64,000 bases of DNA, from assembly GCF_016595465.1 (NCBI RefSeq), contig NZ_JAENIK010000004.1, positions 868,001-932,000 of the forward strand. The letters are read 5' to 3'. The notes below the pieces were generated by a model. It was given only the letters and a program-made list of their open reading frames with translations. It was not told the DNA's origin and ran no database searches. Below, one piece after another: positions 51,339 through 60,569 of this stretch. Numbering within the stretch: position 1 is the first letter of the stretch; each line of letters starts with the position of its first letter. The position numbers and the translations under genes are program-made. Origin of the DNA: Luteolibacter yonseiensis (lineage in GTDB: Bacteria > Verrucomicrobiota > Verrucomicrobiia > Verrucomicrobiales > Akkermansiaceae).

Positions 51339-53969
51339 TTACTTCAAAGTCACGATACCCACATCCAGCACCTGACCGCCGACCCCGTTGTGGCCGTGGG
51401 CGGAGAGGGTGATGGTGGCTCCGGGTTTCAGTTTTGCGGCGGCTTCCGGTGTGATTTCAAAAACCTCGTAGTCGCGCGTCTCGATGTTCGCGGCGCTCCA
51501 GGCGAGGATGCCGTTGATGTAAACCTCCGCTTTGTTGTCGTGGTGGACGAGCAGCCGGAGCTTCGCCCCGAGGTCATCCGGCAGCTTGATCTTGCGCCGG
51601 ATCCAGATGTCCTTCGTGTCCCAGATGGTGTTGAGGATGCCATCGGTGCCCGGTGTCGTCGGCGTGCCGAAGGCGGATCTGCCTTCCGCCCACGCCGAGT
51701 CGTCGAAGTCGGGACTGACCCAGTCGTCACCGGGATCCGCCTTGGTCCATTTCCAGATGGCGGGCTGTTTGGCGGCGGTGGGGACGACTTCATCGTAGCC
51801 GGCGGTCAGTTGTTCCTTCGGCACGGGAAGGCTGCGGGCCTCTTCCGCGAAATCTCCGGCGGGTTTTGGTCCGATCCACACAGGCTGGGTGAAGGCTCCG
51901 TTGCCCGCGATGTCCCATGCCTCGAAGCGGACCCACGTACGTCCCTTCAGATCCAAGGGAATCCGCAGCTTCTTGCTGCCGAAGCCGTCTGTGTCGCTGA
52001 GGTCGATGCGCTGGCGGAAGATCTGTCTGCCATCGCCGGAAACCACGTTCGCAAAGGACATCGGGAAGGTCCACTCGACGTCGGCTTCCAGCATTTTTTC
52101 TCCGGAGTCGTCGGTGATCTCCTCACCGCTGGATTTCCCGGCGACGGAGAATTCCGGAATGAGGATCTCACCGGTGGTCGTGAAGAATTGTCCGCCGCGC
52201 AGGCTGTCGAGCAGGGGCTGCCAGCCCTCCTTGAACTTCGGCAGCGTGCCGAGCTTCACATAGTTGATGTTCATGTGGGCGTAGGTTTCGAAGTCAGGTT
52301 CCATCCGGAAGAGGTCCGACTCGCCGATGGCCTGCTTGCGCATTCCCCAGTTCGACGAATCATCCAGCAGGTCCAGCACCCGCCAGCCGAGCGTGGGACG
52401 TGAGAGGTCCGCAGGCATGGCCTTCCATGCCGCGCCGAGGAAGTGCTCGGACTTGTAGAAATCGCTCTTCTTGTAGCGGTCCGGGTAGCCGATCGACGCC
52501 TTGATACGTGCGTGGGCCGTCCACATGAGGCCTTTCTCCAGTTCCATCAGCTTGAGCACCTCTTCCGGGTTTCCGACGTGATAGACTTTTCCATAGCCCG
52601 GGACTTCCTCGATGAATGGTTTTTCCGCAGGGCGGTTCAGGACCCAGTAGATCGGTTTCGGAAACAGGCTGATCCAGTGGCCGCCGAGGTGCACGTTCGG
52701 CTCTTCGCCCGGCAGCATCAACAGCTGGTCGTCCGACAGGCGGTCGCACTCCTCATGCATCACTTTGAGAAGCGGCAGCCTTTCCTCCGGCTTCATGCGC
52801 GGGGTGTCACCAATGTGAAGTTCCGCCAGGTGCACGATGTTCACGCCGCGTGCCTTGAAGGTTTTGACCATGCCGGGGACTTCCAAACCTTTCGGCACAC
52901 CGGTGGTGTTCTGTTCCTTCTGTTTGCGGATGTACTCCAGCGTGTGCTCCACATGGTAGTGGCTGCTGAAGGTCTTGTAGCCGTCGACCGGTTTGTAGTG
53001 ATCCCCGCGGGTGTATTTGGCGACGGAGTCCAGCGCGGCTTTGCCGTCACCGCTGGTGAGGTAGTAAAACACGCCGAGCTGTTGCTTCGTGCGTGGTGGC
53101 GCGTTGAACCATGGGACGAAACGGTTGTCGCCGCCGAGTTCCTGGCGGATGCCGATGCCGTAGCCATCAAGCAGTTTCGCGTAGTCGTTGCCGTGCCAGA
53201 CGAATTTCAAATTGAACGCCTCGTCCAGGGGATAGAAATACCGGTGGGGTGCGGGAAACACCGCGAGCGAGCCAGCCGCACCTTCCGCGACGATGGTGCG
53301 TCCGGCGACGGCGAGAGGGGTGGCGGGTGCCGAAGGGTCGAGCGGGACGCTCTGGATGTTGCCGGTGGTGTCCTTCCAGACGGTGGCCTTCCAATCCGGC
53401 TTCGCGCTGGTGAGTCCGGTGTCATAAATGATCGCGCGTCCGTCCTCCTCGGTTTCCAGCACCGTCTCCGCCTGCATCAGCCCGCTGTTCCGGTAGAACG
53501 TGAACCGGACCTCGCCGTGGAAATTCCCCGCGCTCGCGGCTGCGACGGTGACGGTGGTGTGGGCGCCCTTTTCGGTCACGTTCAGCGAGCGTTTGCCCAG
53601 TTTCACGGCGTGGCGCTGGTATTCGCGTTTCGGAGGATTGTCGAAAAACGCGACCCAGCCCGCCTGGTCGTTCAGGTTCCGGCTGCCGACCGTCAGCACC
53701 GTGGAGGGCGTCAGACCGCTGGCGATCACCTTTTCTCCGACCGACATCGTCTCGATGAGCGGCTTTGTCTCATCCATGCTGAAAACGACGGAACCTTTCT
53801 CCTGTGCTGAAATCGGCCAGGTGACACGGACGAGGCTGCCGTCTTTCTCGACCTTGACCTCGGACTTCGAGGCGCCGTCATTGTTCGCGACGATGACGCC
53901 GAGGGTGACCAAGACAGCCAGACAGGAGATGTGGGCCGCCCGGAGCAGCGGTGGTTTGGATTTTTTCAT
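51339..53969 (-). CDS. CehA/McbA-like metallohydrolase with C-terminal jelly-roll domain
   Basis: A 876-aa protein with an N-terminal membrane or signal helix (AAHISCLAVLVTLGVIVA). Beta domains (about 35-320) precede a PHP-like region (about 325-620) rich in potential metal ligands: SSHYHVEHT, HLAELHIGD, LPGEEPNVHLGGHW and MWTAHARIKAS. The C-terminal about 140 residues form a galactose-binding-like jelly roll (DWVSPDFDDSAWAEGRSAFG, then LLVHHDNKAEVYINGILAW). It is exported and probably acts on a polymer or ester substrate. Family assignment is moderate. It follows the CE15 esterase gene by 87 bp on the same strand. Confidence 0.6.
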   Translation of the reverse strand: MKKSKPPLLRAAHISCLAVLVTLGVIVANNDGASKSEVKVEKDGSLVRVTWPISAQEKGSVVFSMDETKPLIETMSVGEKVIASGLTPSTVLTVGSRNLNDQAGWVAFFDNPPKREYQRHAVKLGKRSLNVTEKGAHTTVTVAAASAGNFHGEVRFTFYRNSGLMQAETVLETEEDGRAIIYDTGLTSAKPDWKATVWKDTTGNIQSVPLDPSAPATPLAVAGRTIVAEGAAGSLAVFPAPHRYFYPLDEAFNLKFVWHGNDYAKLLDGYGIGIRQELGGDNRFVPWFNAPPRTKQQLGVFYYLTSGDGKAALDSVAKYTRGDHYKPVDGYKTFSSHYHVEHTLEYIRKQKEQNTTGVPKGLEVPGMVKTFKARGVNIVHLAELHIGDTPRMKPEERLPLLKVMHEECDRLSDDQLLMLPGEEPNVHLGGHWISLFPKPIYWVLNRPAEKPFIEEVPGYGKVYHVGNPEEVLKLMELEKGLMWTAHARIKASIGYPDRYKKSDFYKSEHFLGAAWKAMPADLSRPTLGWRVLDLLDDSSNWGMRKQAIGESDLFRMEPDFETYAHMNINYVKLGTLPKFKEGWQPLLDSLRGGQFFTTTGEILIPEFSVAGKSSGEEITDDSGEKMLEADVEWTFPMSFANVVSGDGRQIFRQRIDLSDTDGFGSKKLRIPLDLKGRTWVRFEAWDIAGNGAFTQPVWIGPKPAGDFAEEARSLPVPKEQLTAGYDEVVPTAAKQPAIWKWTKADPGDDWVSPDFDDSAWAEGRSAFGTPTTPGTDGILNTIWDTKDIWIRRKIKLPDDLGAKLRLLVHHDNKAEVYINGILAWSAANIETRDYEVFEITPEAAAKLKPGATITLSAHGHNGVGGQVLDVGIVTLK

Positions 53970-54056
53970 AGGGACACGCGGGGTGCTGGATACGCCCTAT
54001 CACAACCCGGACTTTCGGTCAGTGCCACGGAAATGTCCCCCCTCAATCGGGCCGTT

Positions 54057-55271
54057 TCAATCGCCCTTCTTCAACCGCTTGTCAGCGAAATCCAAATACT
54101 GCCGCCAATCGAAATCCGTCACGTCATGCCGTCCGGTGCGGACGTGATAGCCGTTGCCGCCTTGGGTGGACGTGTTCACGGCGGGCCATTTTCCCGCCGG
54201 CAGTCCGCTGGAACCGAGTAATTCGAAAACCGGATCCGCGGCCTGGAGCGAGGCGAACTCGCCTTCGGGGTCCGAGTGTTTGTCGTCCTCGGCGCTCGCG
54301 ACATAAACGGGCCGTGGGGCGATGAGGGAGATGACCTGATGTTGGTCAAAGGGCAACTCCGTGTCCTTGCCCATGTACTGGCGGAAGCTTTTCGCGAACC
54401 AATGGGGGAAATTAGTGTTCAATCGTGCGATGTCCTCGCCGAGGCCTCGGTGGAAAAGCTTGGCTCCTCCCGCGCCGGACTCGTTGCTGATGACCATCGC
54501 GAAGCGATCATCCGTCGCGCCCGCCCAGAGCGCCGCTTTTCCCAAGCGCGAGAACCCGAACACCGCCACCCGTTTGGAATCCAGCAGTGGTTCTTTCTCC
54601 AGCACATCCAGCGACCGGCTCAAGGCCCACGCCCAGGCACCGATGTTGCCGAAATTGTCATCCCCCTTCTGAAGTTCCGGGAACAGCGGCTGCACTCCGC
54701 CCTCGAAATAGGGCGGGTGGTCCGGGCAGACATCCTCGCGATACATCGTCGCCAACGCGTAGCCGCGGGAGAGAATCGTTTCCACCGGCCATTGGCTGGC
54801 GTTGCTTCCCCGGTTGGCGTCTGTGGCGCGGTGGTCCTTCGAACTTTTTTCATCCACCCAGCTCTCCGTCAGACGGATGCCGGGATCCGGATGGATCGCG
54901 TGGTTTCCTGAAAAATTCAGTCCGAGGATGGCTGGGACGGGCTGTCTGGCACCATTCGGCACATAGACCAGCAGATCCATGCGGGGAGCGGGTTTGCCTG
55001 CCGGGTAAATGGCTATCTGGATGCGGGTGGCCTTTCCTCCGAGTGCTTTTTCGTCGCGGTCGAAAACCTCGGAAAAGAACTTCTCCGGTTTTCCCGGCGA
55101 GCGGCCGTACATCTCACGGGTGAAAAACTCCAGCAACTCGGGCCGGCGTTTTTCCCGCCACAGCGCGGCGGTGGTGACCGGCGTGCCGTCCGCCATGACA
55201 AGCGGGTCCGGAAGACCGGCGCCGAACACATGCAGGCTCAACAGGAAATGGAGGGGGATGAAGCGGAACAC
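54057..55271 (-). CDS. CE15-like glucuronoyl esterase
   Basis: A 404-aa secreted alpha/beta hydrolase with signal peptide LHFLLSLHVFGAG. The CE15 nucleophile motif is GFSRLGKAALWAG (Phe in place of the usual Cys before Ser), the second acidic residue is in ISNESGAGG and the catalytic His is in RTGRHDVTDFDW. CE15 enzymes cut ester links between glucuronic acid of xylan and lignin alcohols, so a plant-polymer-degrading lifestyle is suggested. It lies between an SGNH esterase and a metallohydrolase gene on the same strand. Confidence 0.85.
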   Translation of the reverse strand: MFRFIPLHFLLSLHVFGAGLPDPLVMADGTPVTTAALWREKRRPELLEFFTREMYGRSPGKPEKFFSEVFDRDEKALGGKATRIQIAIYPAGKPAPRMDLLVYVPNGARQPVPAILGLNFSGNHAIHPDPGIRLTESWVDEKSSKDHRATDANRGSNASQWPVETILSRGYALATMYREDVCPDHPPYFEGGVQPLFPELQKGDDNFGNIGAWAWALSRSLDVLEKEPLLDSKRVAVFGFSRLGKAALWAGATDDRFAMVISNESGAGGAKLFHRGLGEDIARLNTNFPHWFAKSFRQYMGKDTELPFDQHQVISLIAPRPVYVASAEDDKHSDPEGEFASLQAADPVFELLGSSGLPAGKWPAVNTSTQGGNGYHVRTGRHDVTDFDWRQYLDFADKRLKKGD

Positions 55272-55320
55272 GGCAAGATGTGGTGGCTACGGCTTCGGTG
55301 TGGCAGGGCGGTTGGAACGT

Positions 55321-55352
55321 CCGGTCCGGGTGGCTGGCACGAACCGGACCGG
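55321..55352 (-). terminator. Stem-loop after the SGNH esterase gene
   Basis: CCGGTCCGG (55321-55329) pairs perfectly with CCGGACCGG (55344-55352), 17 bp beyond the SGNH stop. There is no T-run. It is a possible transcript end between the two esterase genes. Confidence 0.45.
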
Positions 55353-55368
55353 TGATCCCCAGGTCCGT

Positions 55369-56031
55369 TTATTTATCCTTCACATCCGGAGCACGCTTGC
55401 CGGTGATCGCCTTGTAGGCGGCTTTCGCCATTTCGCCGGCACCTTCGGTATTGGGGTGGACGCGGTCCGGGAGAAGCCCGGGCTTGTCCTCAAGCGCCTT
55501 GTACATGTCGATGACCTCGAGATCCAACTCCTTCGCGAGCTTGTCGATGCGCTTGATTTCCTCCTTCACGTTCGTCTCGTTGATGCCGAAGTTTCCGGGC
55601 TCCGGAACGGGGCATGGGCGGCAGATATAAACCTTCGGCTTGGTTTCGAGCGATTGGAACGATTTGACCAGCTCCGTGTAGTCGGCGACGAACTCGGACT
55701 CGAACTTCCAGTTCTGCGGCTTGGTGTCGTTCGTGCCGAGCATGATGATGACGACCTTCGGTTCGAAGGTGAGCGCTTTCTGGTAAGCTCCTTCCTTCCA
55801 GTAGGGATGATCGCCCTTCTTCAAGAGCGTGCGGCCGCCGACACCGAAGTTTCCGACCTCCCATTTTTCTCCCAGCAGTCCCTGGAGCTGGGACGGGTAG
55901 GACTTTCCGCCCTCCGCGCCCGCGCCTTCGGTGATGCTGTCGCCGATACAGGCGACTTTGGTCGGCAGAGGGTCCGCGGCGAGGGCGTTCAACGACAGGA
56001 TGGCGAGAATCTGGAGAATGCGTGATTTCAT
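55369..56031 (-). CDS. Secreted SGNH/GDSL esterase
   Basis: 220 aa from the ATG at 56031; 13 upstream codons precede the signal peptide and were rejected. The signal peptide is SRILQILAILSLNALA. The four SGNH blocks are visible: IGDSITEG (nucleophile Ser), GVGGRT, LGTND and the Asp-His pair DRVHPN. It probably deacetylates carbohydrate or acts on lipid-type esters in the periplasm or outside. It lies upstream of the CE15 gene, which supports action on substituted plant polysaccharides. Confidence 0.88.
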   Translation of the reverse strand: MKSRILQILAILSLNALAADPLPTKVACIGDSITEGAGAEGGKSYPSQLQGLLGEKWEVGNFGVGGRTLLKKGDHPYWKEGAYQKALTFEPKVVIIMLGTNDTKPQNWKFESEFVADYTELVKSFQSLETKPKVYICRPCPVPEPGNFGINETNVKEEIKRIDKLAKELDLEVIDMYKALEDKPGLLPDRVHPNTEGAGEMAKAAYKAITGKRAPDVKDK

Positions 56032-56150
56032 GGAGATGGGAAAACGGTGGGCTCGGGGAAGTTCTGTCATGGACCGCCGCGAGGGGATGGGAAGAAAAAT
56101 GAAAATGCCTGGCGGGATGTCCGGAGCTTATTTGTCAGGCGTATTGGATG

Positions 56151-56178
56151 CCCCCGGGCATGAGCGGTCCGCCGGGGG
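56151..56178 (-). terminator. GC stem-loop after the hypothetical gene
   Basis: CCCCCGG (56151-56157) and CCGGGGG (56172-56178) lie 20 bp beyond the 56198 stop on the minus strand. No T-run is present, so this is a weak terminator call. Confidence 0.35.
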
Positions 56179-56197
56179 TGCGGATGATGGCGACAGG

Positions 56198-56860
56198 TCA
56201 AGGGGCGGCGGTGGCGGGCTTGAGATATTCATCCACGGCGCGGTAGGTGGTACGGCCTTCGGCGTTGGTGAAGAAGAACACGTAGCTGCGCAATCCTTGG
56301 TCAACGGGCCATCTGGTGGAACTGATGAGCTTGTCCGTGGTGCCCTCGCGAATGGCAAAGGCGATGTTGTAATAGGTGTTGTCCACCGCGCCGTTCGGGC
56401 GGGATTTCGTGGTTTCTCCCGGTTTGAGGGTGAGGGGTGCGGTGCCGAGCTTGCCAAGGATGGTCTTGTCCGTGCTGTTGACGAAAAAAACGTCGCCCGC
56501 GCGGAAGGTGGAATCGTCGGTCCGGATCACGAGGGGCTTGAAGCCGGAGGGCTTCGCCGCGACGAGCAACAGAGCAAAGGATTTCCCCTGATCCGGCAGG
56601 GTGATGGTGCAAAGTGGCACATCCTTTTGTGCGAGCTTGAGCACCATGGTGCGGCCTTCGGCGGCGACGGAGTCCGAAAGGCGGTTCGTCGGCAGGTCGA
56701 ACGGCTGGGATTTTTTGTCGCCAAACACGAGGTAGACCTGCCCGAGCTTTTCCGGGAATTGCTCGGCGAGGAGCTGCACCTCGAGATCTGTTTTTTTGTC
56801 AGACTGTGAAAATGCGGTCAGAACCAACAGGAGTTGGAGAAGGATGGTACGAAGGATCAT
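56198..56860 (-). CDS. Exported hypothetical protein, 220 aa
   Basis: A signal peptide (MILRTILLQLLLVLTAFS) is followed by a beta-rich soluble domain with no catalytic motif. Recognisable stretches are VYLVFGDKKSQPFDLPTNRLSD and a C-terminal RSYVFFFTNAEGRTTYRAVDEYL. It begins 30 bp after the Verru_Chthon protein A gene on the same strand and is probably co-transcribed, so a role with that pilin-like system is possible. I do not recognise the family beyond this context. Confidence 0.65.
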   Translation of the reverse strand: MILRTILLQLLLVLTAFSQSDKKTDLEVQLLAEQFPEKLGQVYLVFGDKKSQPFDLPTNRLSDSVAAEGRTMVLKLAQKDVPLCTITLPDQGKSFALLLVAAKPSGFKPLVIRTDDSTFRAGDVFFVNSTDKTILGKLGTAPLTLKPGETTKSRPNGAVDNTYYNIAFAIREGTTDKLISSTRWPVDQGLRSYVFFFTNAEGRTTYRAVDEYLKPATAAP

Positions 56861-56890
56861 GGGTTTTTCCGTAGGGACTGGTGTGGATTC

Positions 56891-59800
56891 TTACGCTTCG
56901 GACGGATTGAGCCAGCGGAAAGATACAATTTTGAACTGGCGGCCGAAGTTTATGTTGGTCTGGTTGATGGTGTCGTAGGCCTTCTCGGCGGCATCCACGG
57001 GATCCACGAAATCCGCCCCACGCTCGACGACGGCCTCGCACCAGGCGCGGGCGAGGATTTTTCCGGAGGCATCGGTCTTTTCCCCATAACCGCGGATGAT
57101 GAAGCTGTCCGAACGGGCGGAAAGGATGGGAGCGATGGGGGTGAGGATGTCGGCCTGTTTGACGACACCCGGAATGCCATAGGATTTGGGGCCTTTTTCC
57201 GCGTTTTTGAAGTCCATGTAGGTTCCTCCGTTGCTGGCGCGGCTGCCTGTGTTGAAGGCTCTGTTCACGGTGACCTCGTCCGAATCCAGCGCGTTCTGGA
57301 TGGCGCCGGCGCGGGCGAGATCTTCATTGGTGCCGACGCGGCGGTTGATGAAATCCGCCAGACTGATGAACGGGCCGCGCTTGCGGACCTCCCTGACGAT
57401 CCCGCGCGCCAGCGAGTCGATCTCATCGGCGGAAAGGGAACGGTAGCCGGTCCATTGGGTGGGGTCCTTGAGCGAGGACGGACTTCCCTCAAGGCCGGTA
57501 TTGGTGGGGCCGAACAGGCCTGACACGGGAGTTCCGGCGGAGTCGGAGTTCCGGATCGTTTCCAATCCCGCCTCGCTGCGGGTGACCATCTTCCGGCCGC
57601 CGCGACCTGCCAGCAGGCTCTTCCATGCTTCGACTGATGTGGAGTTCACATTGAAAAGCCCCTCCACCTGGATATAGCTGCCGATATTTGCGGCGGCGGT
57701 CGTGGGGATCGGGCGCGAGCCGGAAAAGAAGCTGTTGGCAAGGGTCGTGGGATCCTTGCCCCGGGTGTTCGGAATGTAGCGGGTCACCGGAAGTTTTCCC
57801 GTCGGGGCATCCGTGAAAAACTGGGTGGCCACGACTTTTTGCTGGCGGGTCGTGGGAGAGAAGCTGGACGACAGTTGCGGGGAGATGCCGGAAAGGAACC
57901 AATCGTCGAACAAAGCCTGGTTCGCGAGGTAGGAATGATCTGCCAGCGGACGACCTCCGGCTGCCGTGCCCGCGGTCTTGTCCTTGTCGATGACGGGGCA
58001 GGCGAGGGAGTTTCCGATCGCATGGGAGATCTGTGGCAGAAGTGGTTCGCGGGCGTTGAGGGTGGAATAGCCCAATCTCGGCTTTTGAGCGGTGAAGCCG
58101 TTGGCGAACGAATGCTGGAAGGCGGCCAGCGAGACGATGGGTTCCCGAGGCACGCTGTGGGTCGTGACGAAGGCGTTGCCGTCATCACTGGTCATGGAGG
58201 CACCGAAATAGGCCTGTCCCTCCGGGGTTCCGTCGAGCCGGTCGTTCTTCAGACTGCTGATTTGTTCGACGCTGTATTCGTAGGGCAATATCTCCCGCTC
58301 CCTGTTTCCGAGATCGTAAAAATCGACCTGCAGGGCCTTCGGATTGAAGCGTGAGAGCGTGCGTGCGGAAAATAGCTTGGTTCCGTATTCTGTCTTCGCC
58401 GAAAAGGAGAAAAGCATGACAGGCATCTTGTTGGTGGTGATGGTCCGGCCGTCGGTGGGAAATGACCTGAACACATTGCTGCGTTGCAGGGCGTTGTAGC
58501 GCTCGCCGGTGAGTTTCGTGCCGCCGGCGTTTTCCGCCCGGGCCGGCTCTGTCGGCTTGAGGCGTCTGTTGCCGAAGTCGTAGTCCAGATAAATGCCGCC
58601 GATGCCGATGCTGTCCTCGTAGTTTCCGGACTTCGAACGATCCGTGCCCAGATAGAACTCGTGATGGGTGAGAGAGAAATGGCGGGTGTGGGTGGCGTTG
58701 CCCGAACGGACTTTGCCATCCTTGCCTGAAGCTCCCGCTGTCAGATCGTTTGGTTCCGCCCCCTCAAATCTGACCACTTCGCCGCTGGCGAAGGTGATCG
58801 GCGTACGTGCGGTGGTGTCATTGACGTCCGTCGCATTCCATGAAACCCCGTAGCCGAAGTTGTAGCCGGCCTTGGCGATAAGGGTATGGGGAGCTGCGGA
58901 TGAGCCTTGGAACTGGGACATTCTGACAACCTCACCTGGCTTGAAGACCACGCGCTGGCTTCCCGAACCGATTTGAAGGCTCATGATGTTGGAATCGGTT
59001 CCGGGAGTGACGGGACAGAGGTAGGTGGTGGCCCCTTTCCTGATCTTGAGGTTGTAGGGGACCTGCCAATATTTCACCGAGAAAAACATCCCGTTGGGAA
59101 CCACGACGGGGACATCCAGCGGATTCCACAGGGTGACGATGGGGTCGGCGACAATCTTGATATTGTTCCCCTCGGTTTTCAACGAGAGAAGCAGCTGGTA
59201 ATTGATGACGACAGGTTGCTTGTAATAAAAAAAGTCGTCGTTGCCGCTGGCCGAGACATCGGCGGCGCTCCCCAGGAGGGTGAGACAGGGGGTTTTGGCC
59301 GGCATGCTCCCGCCGGTGGTGTAGGGAGTGTTGCCGGAGCTCCAGTTCAGACCTTTTCCTCCATTGTTGGCGGAGGAGGAGAGATTGTAATAGGCCCAGA
59401 GTTCCTGCATGTTGATGCCGGGTTCCCCGGCGACCGTGTAAAGTGCGGAGGTGGTGGGATTGGGTTGGAGATTGGTCGGCTTTTCCAGTTCCATGGACAG
59501 GTCCTTGCGGAACCCTCCGGCGCGGACGTTGGTGAGGAGGCCGCGGTTGTGCGTGGTGAAATCGTGGAAAAGTCCGCCAACCTCCGCGGACTCTCCATGG
59601 CCTGCAAGCAGTTCCGCGCTTTCCCATGAATGGACGCGGGCGAAATTGGGGTCGTCTCCCTCGACCTGCGAGAATGGGGTGGAGGCGCCGACTTTCGCGG
59701 ACTGGATGTGCGACGTTGGCATTGCCTGGAGATCCGCGCGGACTTCGGCAACCGTATTGCTCTCTACTTTGGAGGGGGCGATCAGCGCTTTGACGCCTTG

Positions 59801-60367
59801 GTCGCCAACCCACCAGGCGAAGCCATTTTTGGTGCCGTTCTTGAATGTTTGGGTGAGCTTGGGGACTGTGACGGTCTCACCCGGGCCCACGGTGTTGGTG
59901 GTGACAATTTCGACGGCGTCGTTGGCGGAGAGGAGGGCATAGTTTTTATCCTGGAGATCGTTCGGATTTCCCGAAATCAGCCACTGGCCGAATTCCGGTT
60001 GGGGTCGTGCGTCCGAAGGCAGGCCTTTCGGCCATGATTTGTAAGTGCCCGTCCACTGGCGCTGCCCCTCGGGCGCGAGCGGTGTTTCGGGACTGCCACT
60101 GGTGGCTAGTTGATCGGCTGTCACGCTGATGCGGGTGTCGGGGCCCATCTGCTTTTGCAGGGCGCCGATGGCGAGCATGAGCGAGAGCCGGGCATTGTTC
60201 CGTGCCGCGGATGCCGCGTCTTCATGGGAAGACGTGCGCAGCGAAACGCTGGCGATGGAAAGCAGGCCGACGGCGATGACGGTGAGCAGGATCATCATCG
60301 AAAGCGTGACAACCAGCGCAAAGCCATGGGAATGAGGTTTTTGGGTTTTTGAATGATGGGTTTTCAT
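56891..60367 (-). CDS. Verru_Chthon cassette protein A homologue
   Basis: 1158 aa from the ATG at 60367; two upstream in-frame starts (60385, 60415) lie in repeat-rich DNA. The N-terminus is pilin-like: a His/Lys-rich leader, then HGFALVVTLSMMILLTVIAVGLLSIASVSLR. The long body is beta-rich with Asn/Gly turns. The C-terminal part has LADFINRRVGTNEDLARAGAIQ and MAWCEAVVERGADFVDP-type sequence (reading RAWCEAVVERG). The cassette was defined in Verrucomicrobium and Chthoniobacter as four genes A-D that encode pilin-like proteins. B, C and D are not in this window, so this is an orphan A followed by one hypothetical gene. Confidence 0.8.
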   Translation of the reverse strand: MKTHHSKTQKPHSHGFALVVTLSMMILLTVIAVGLLSIASVSLRTSSHEDAASAARNNARLSLMLAIGALQKQMGPDTRISVTADQLATSGSPETPLAPEGQRQWTGTYKSWPKGLPSDARPQPEFGQWLISGNPNDLQDKNYALLSANDAVEIVTTNTVGPGETVTVPKLTQTFKNGTKNGFAWWVGDQGVKALIAPSKVESNTVAEVRADLQAMPTSHIQSAKVGASTPFSQVEGDDPNFARVHSWESAELLAGHGESAEVGGLFHDFTTHNRGLLTNVRAGGFRKDLSMELEKPTNLQPNPTTSALYTVAGEPGINMQELWAYYNLSSSANNGGKGLNWSSGNTPYTTGGSMPAKTPCLTLLGSAADVSASGNDDFFYYKQPVVINYQLLLSLKTEGNNIKIVADPIVTLWNPLDVPVVVPNGMFFSVKYWQVPYNLKIRKGATTYLCPVTPGTDSNIMSLQIGSGSQRVVFKPGEVVRMSQFQGSSAAPHTLIAKAGYNFGYGVSWNATDVNDTTARTPITFASGEVVRFEGAEPNDLTAGASGKDGKVRSGNATHTRHFSLTHHEFYLGTDRSKSGNYEDSIGIGGIYLDYDFGNRRLKPTEPARAENAGGTKLTGERYNALQRSNVFRSFPTDGRTITTNKMPVMLFSFSAKTEYGTKLFSARTLSRFNPKALQVDFYDLGNREREILPYEYSVEQISSLKNDRLDGTPEGQAYFGASMTSDDGNAFVTTHSVPREPIVSLAAFQHSFANGFTAQKPRLGYSTLNAREPLLPQISHAIGNSLACPVIDKDKTAGTAAGGRPLADHSYLANQALFDDWFLSGISPQLSSSFSPTTRQQKVVATQFFTDAPTGKLPVTRYIPNTRGKDPTTLANSFFSGSRPIPTTAAANIGSYIQVEGLFNVNSTSVEAWKSLLAGRGGRKMVTRSEAGLETIRNSDSAGTPVSGLFGPTNTGLEGSPSSLKDPTQWTGYRSLSADEIDSLARGIVREVRKRGPFISLADFINRRVGTNEDLARAGAIQNALDSDEVTVNRAFNTGSRASNGGTYMDFKNAEKGPKSYGIPGVVKQADILTPIAPILSARSDSFIIRGYGEKTDASGKILARAWCEAVVERGADFVDPVDAAEKAYDTINQTNINFGRQFKIVSFRWLNPSEA

Positions 60368-60408
60368 TTCAAATGGTGTAAATACCATGTGATGTTTCAT
60401 TTGAAAAT
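60365..60408. repeat. Repeated TTCAAATG half-sites at the Verru_Chthon start
   Basis: CATTTGAA (60388-60395) and TTCAAATG (60401-60408) form an inverted repeat around AATAC. A third TTCAAATG follows the start codon region at 60368-60375. The cluster lies immediately upstream of and across the chosen start of the cassette gene. It is a candidate operator. Confidence 0.4.
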
Positions 60409-60569
60409 ACTTCAAATGCGTGTGTCGGAAATTAGTGGATTTTACGTTTGTACATGGTAGCGGCGGACAAAAAGTCCCCCGCGGACTCCCTAACGGGTGC
60501 CGTTCACGAAATGTTTCGTGTCCATGAAAGCCACCCGGCGGAAACGTGCCCGGCGGCCTTGGCAGTGAA

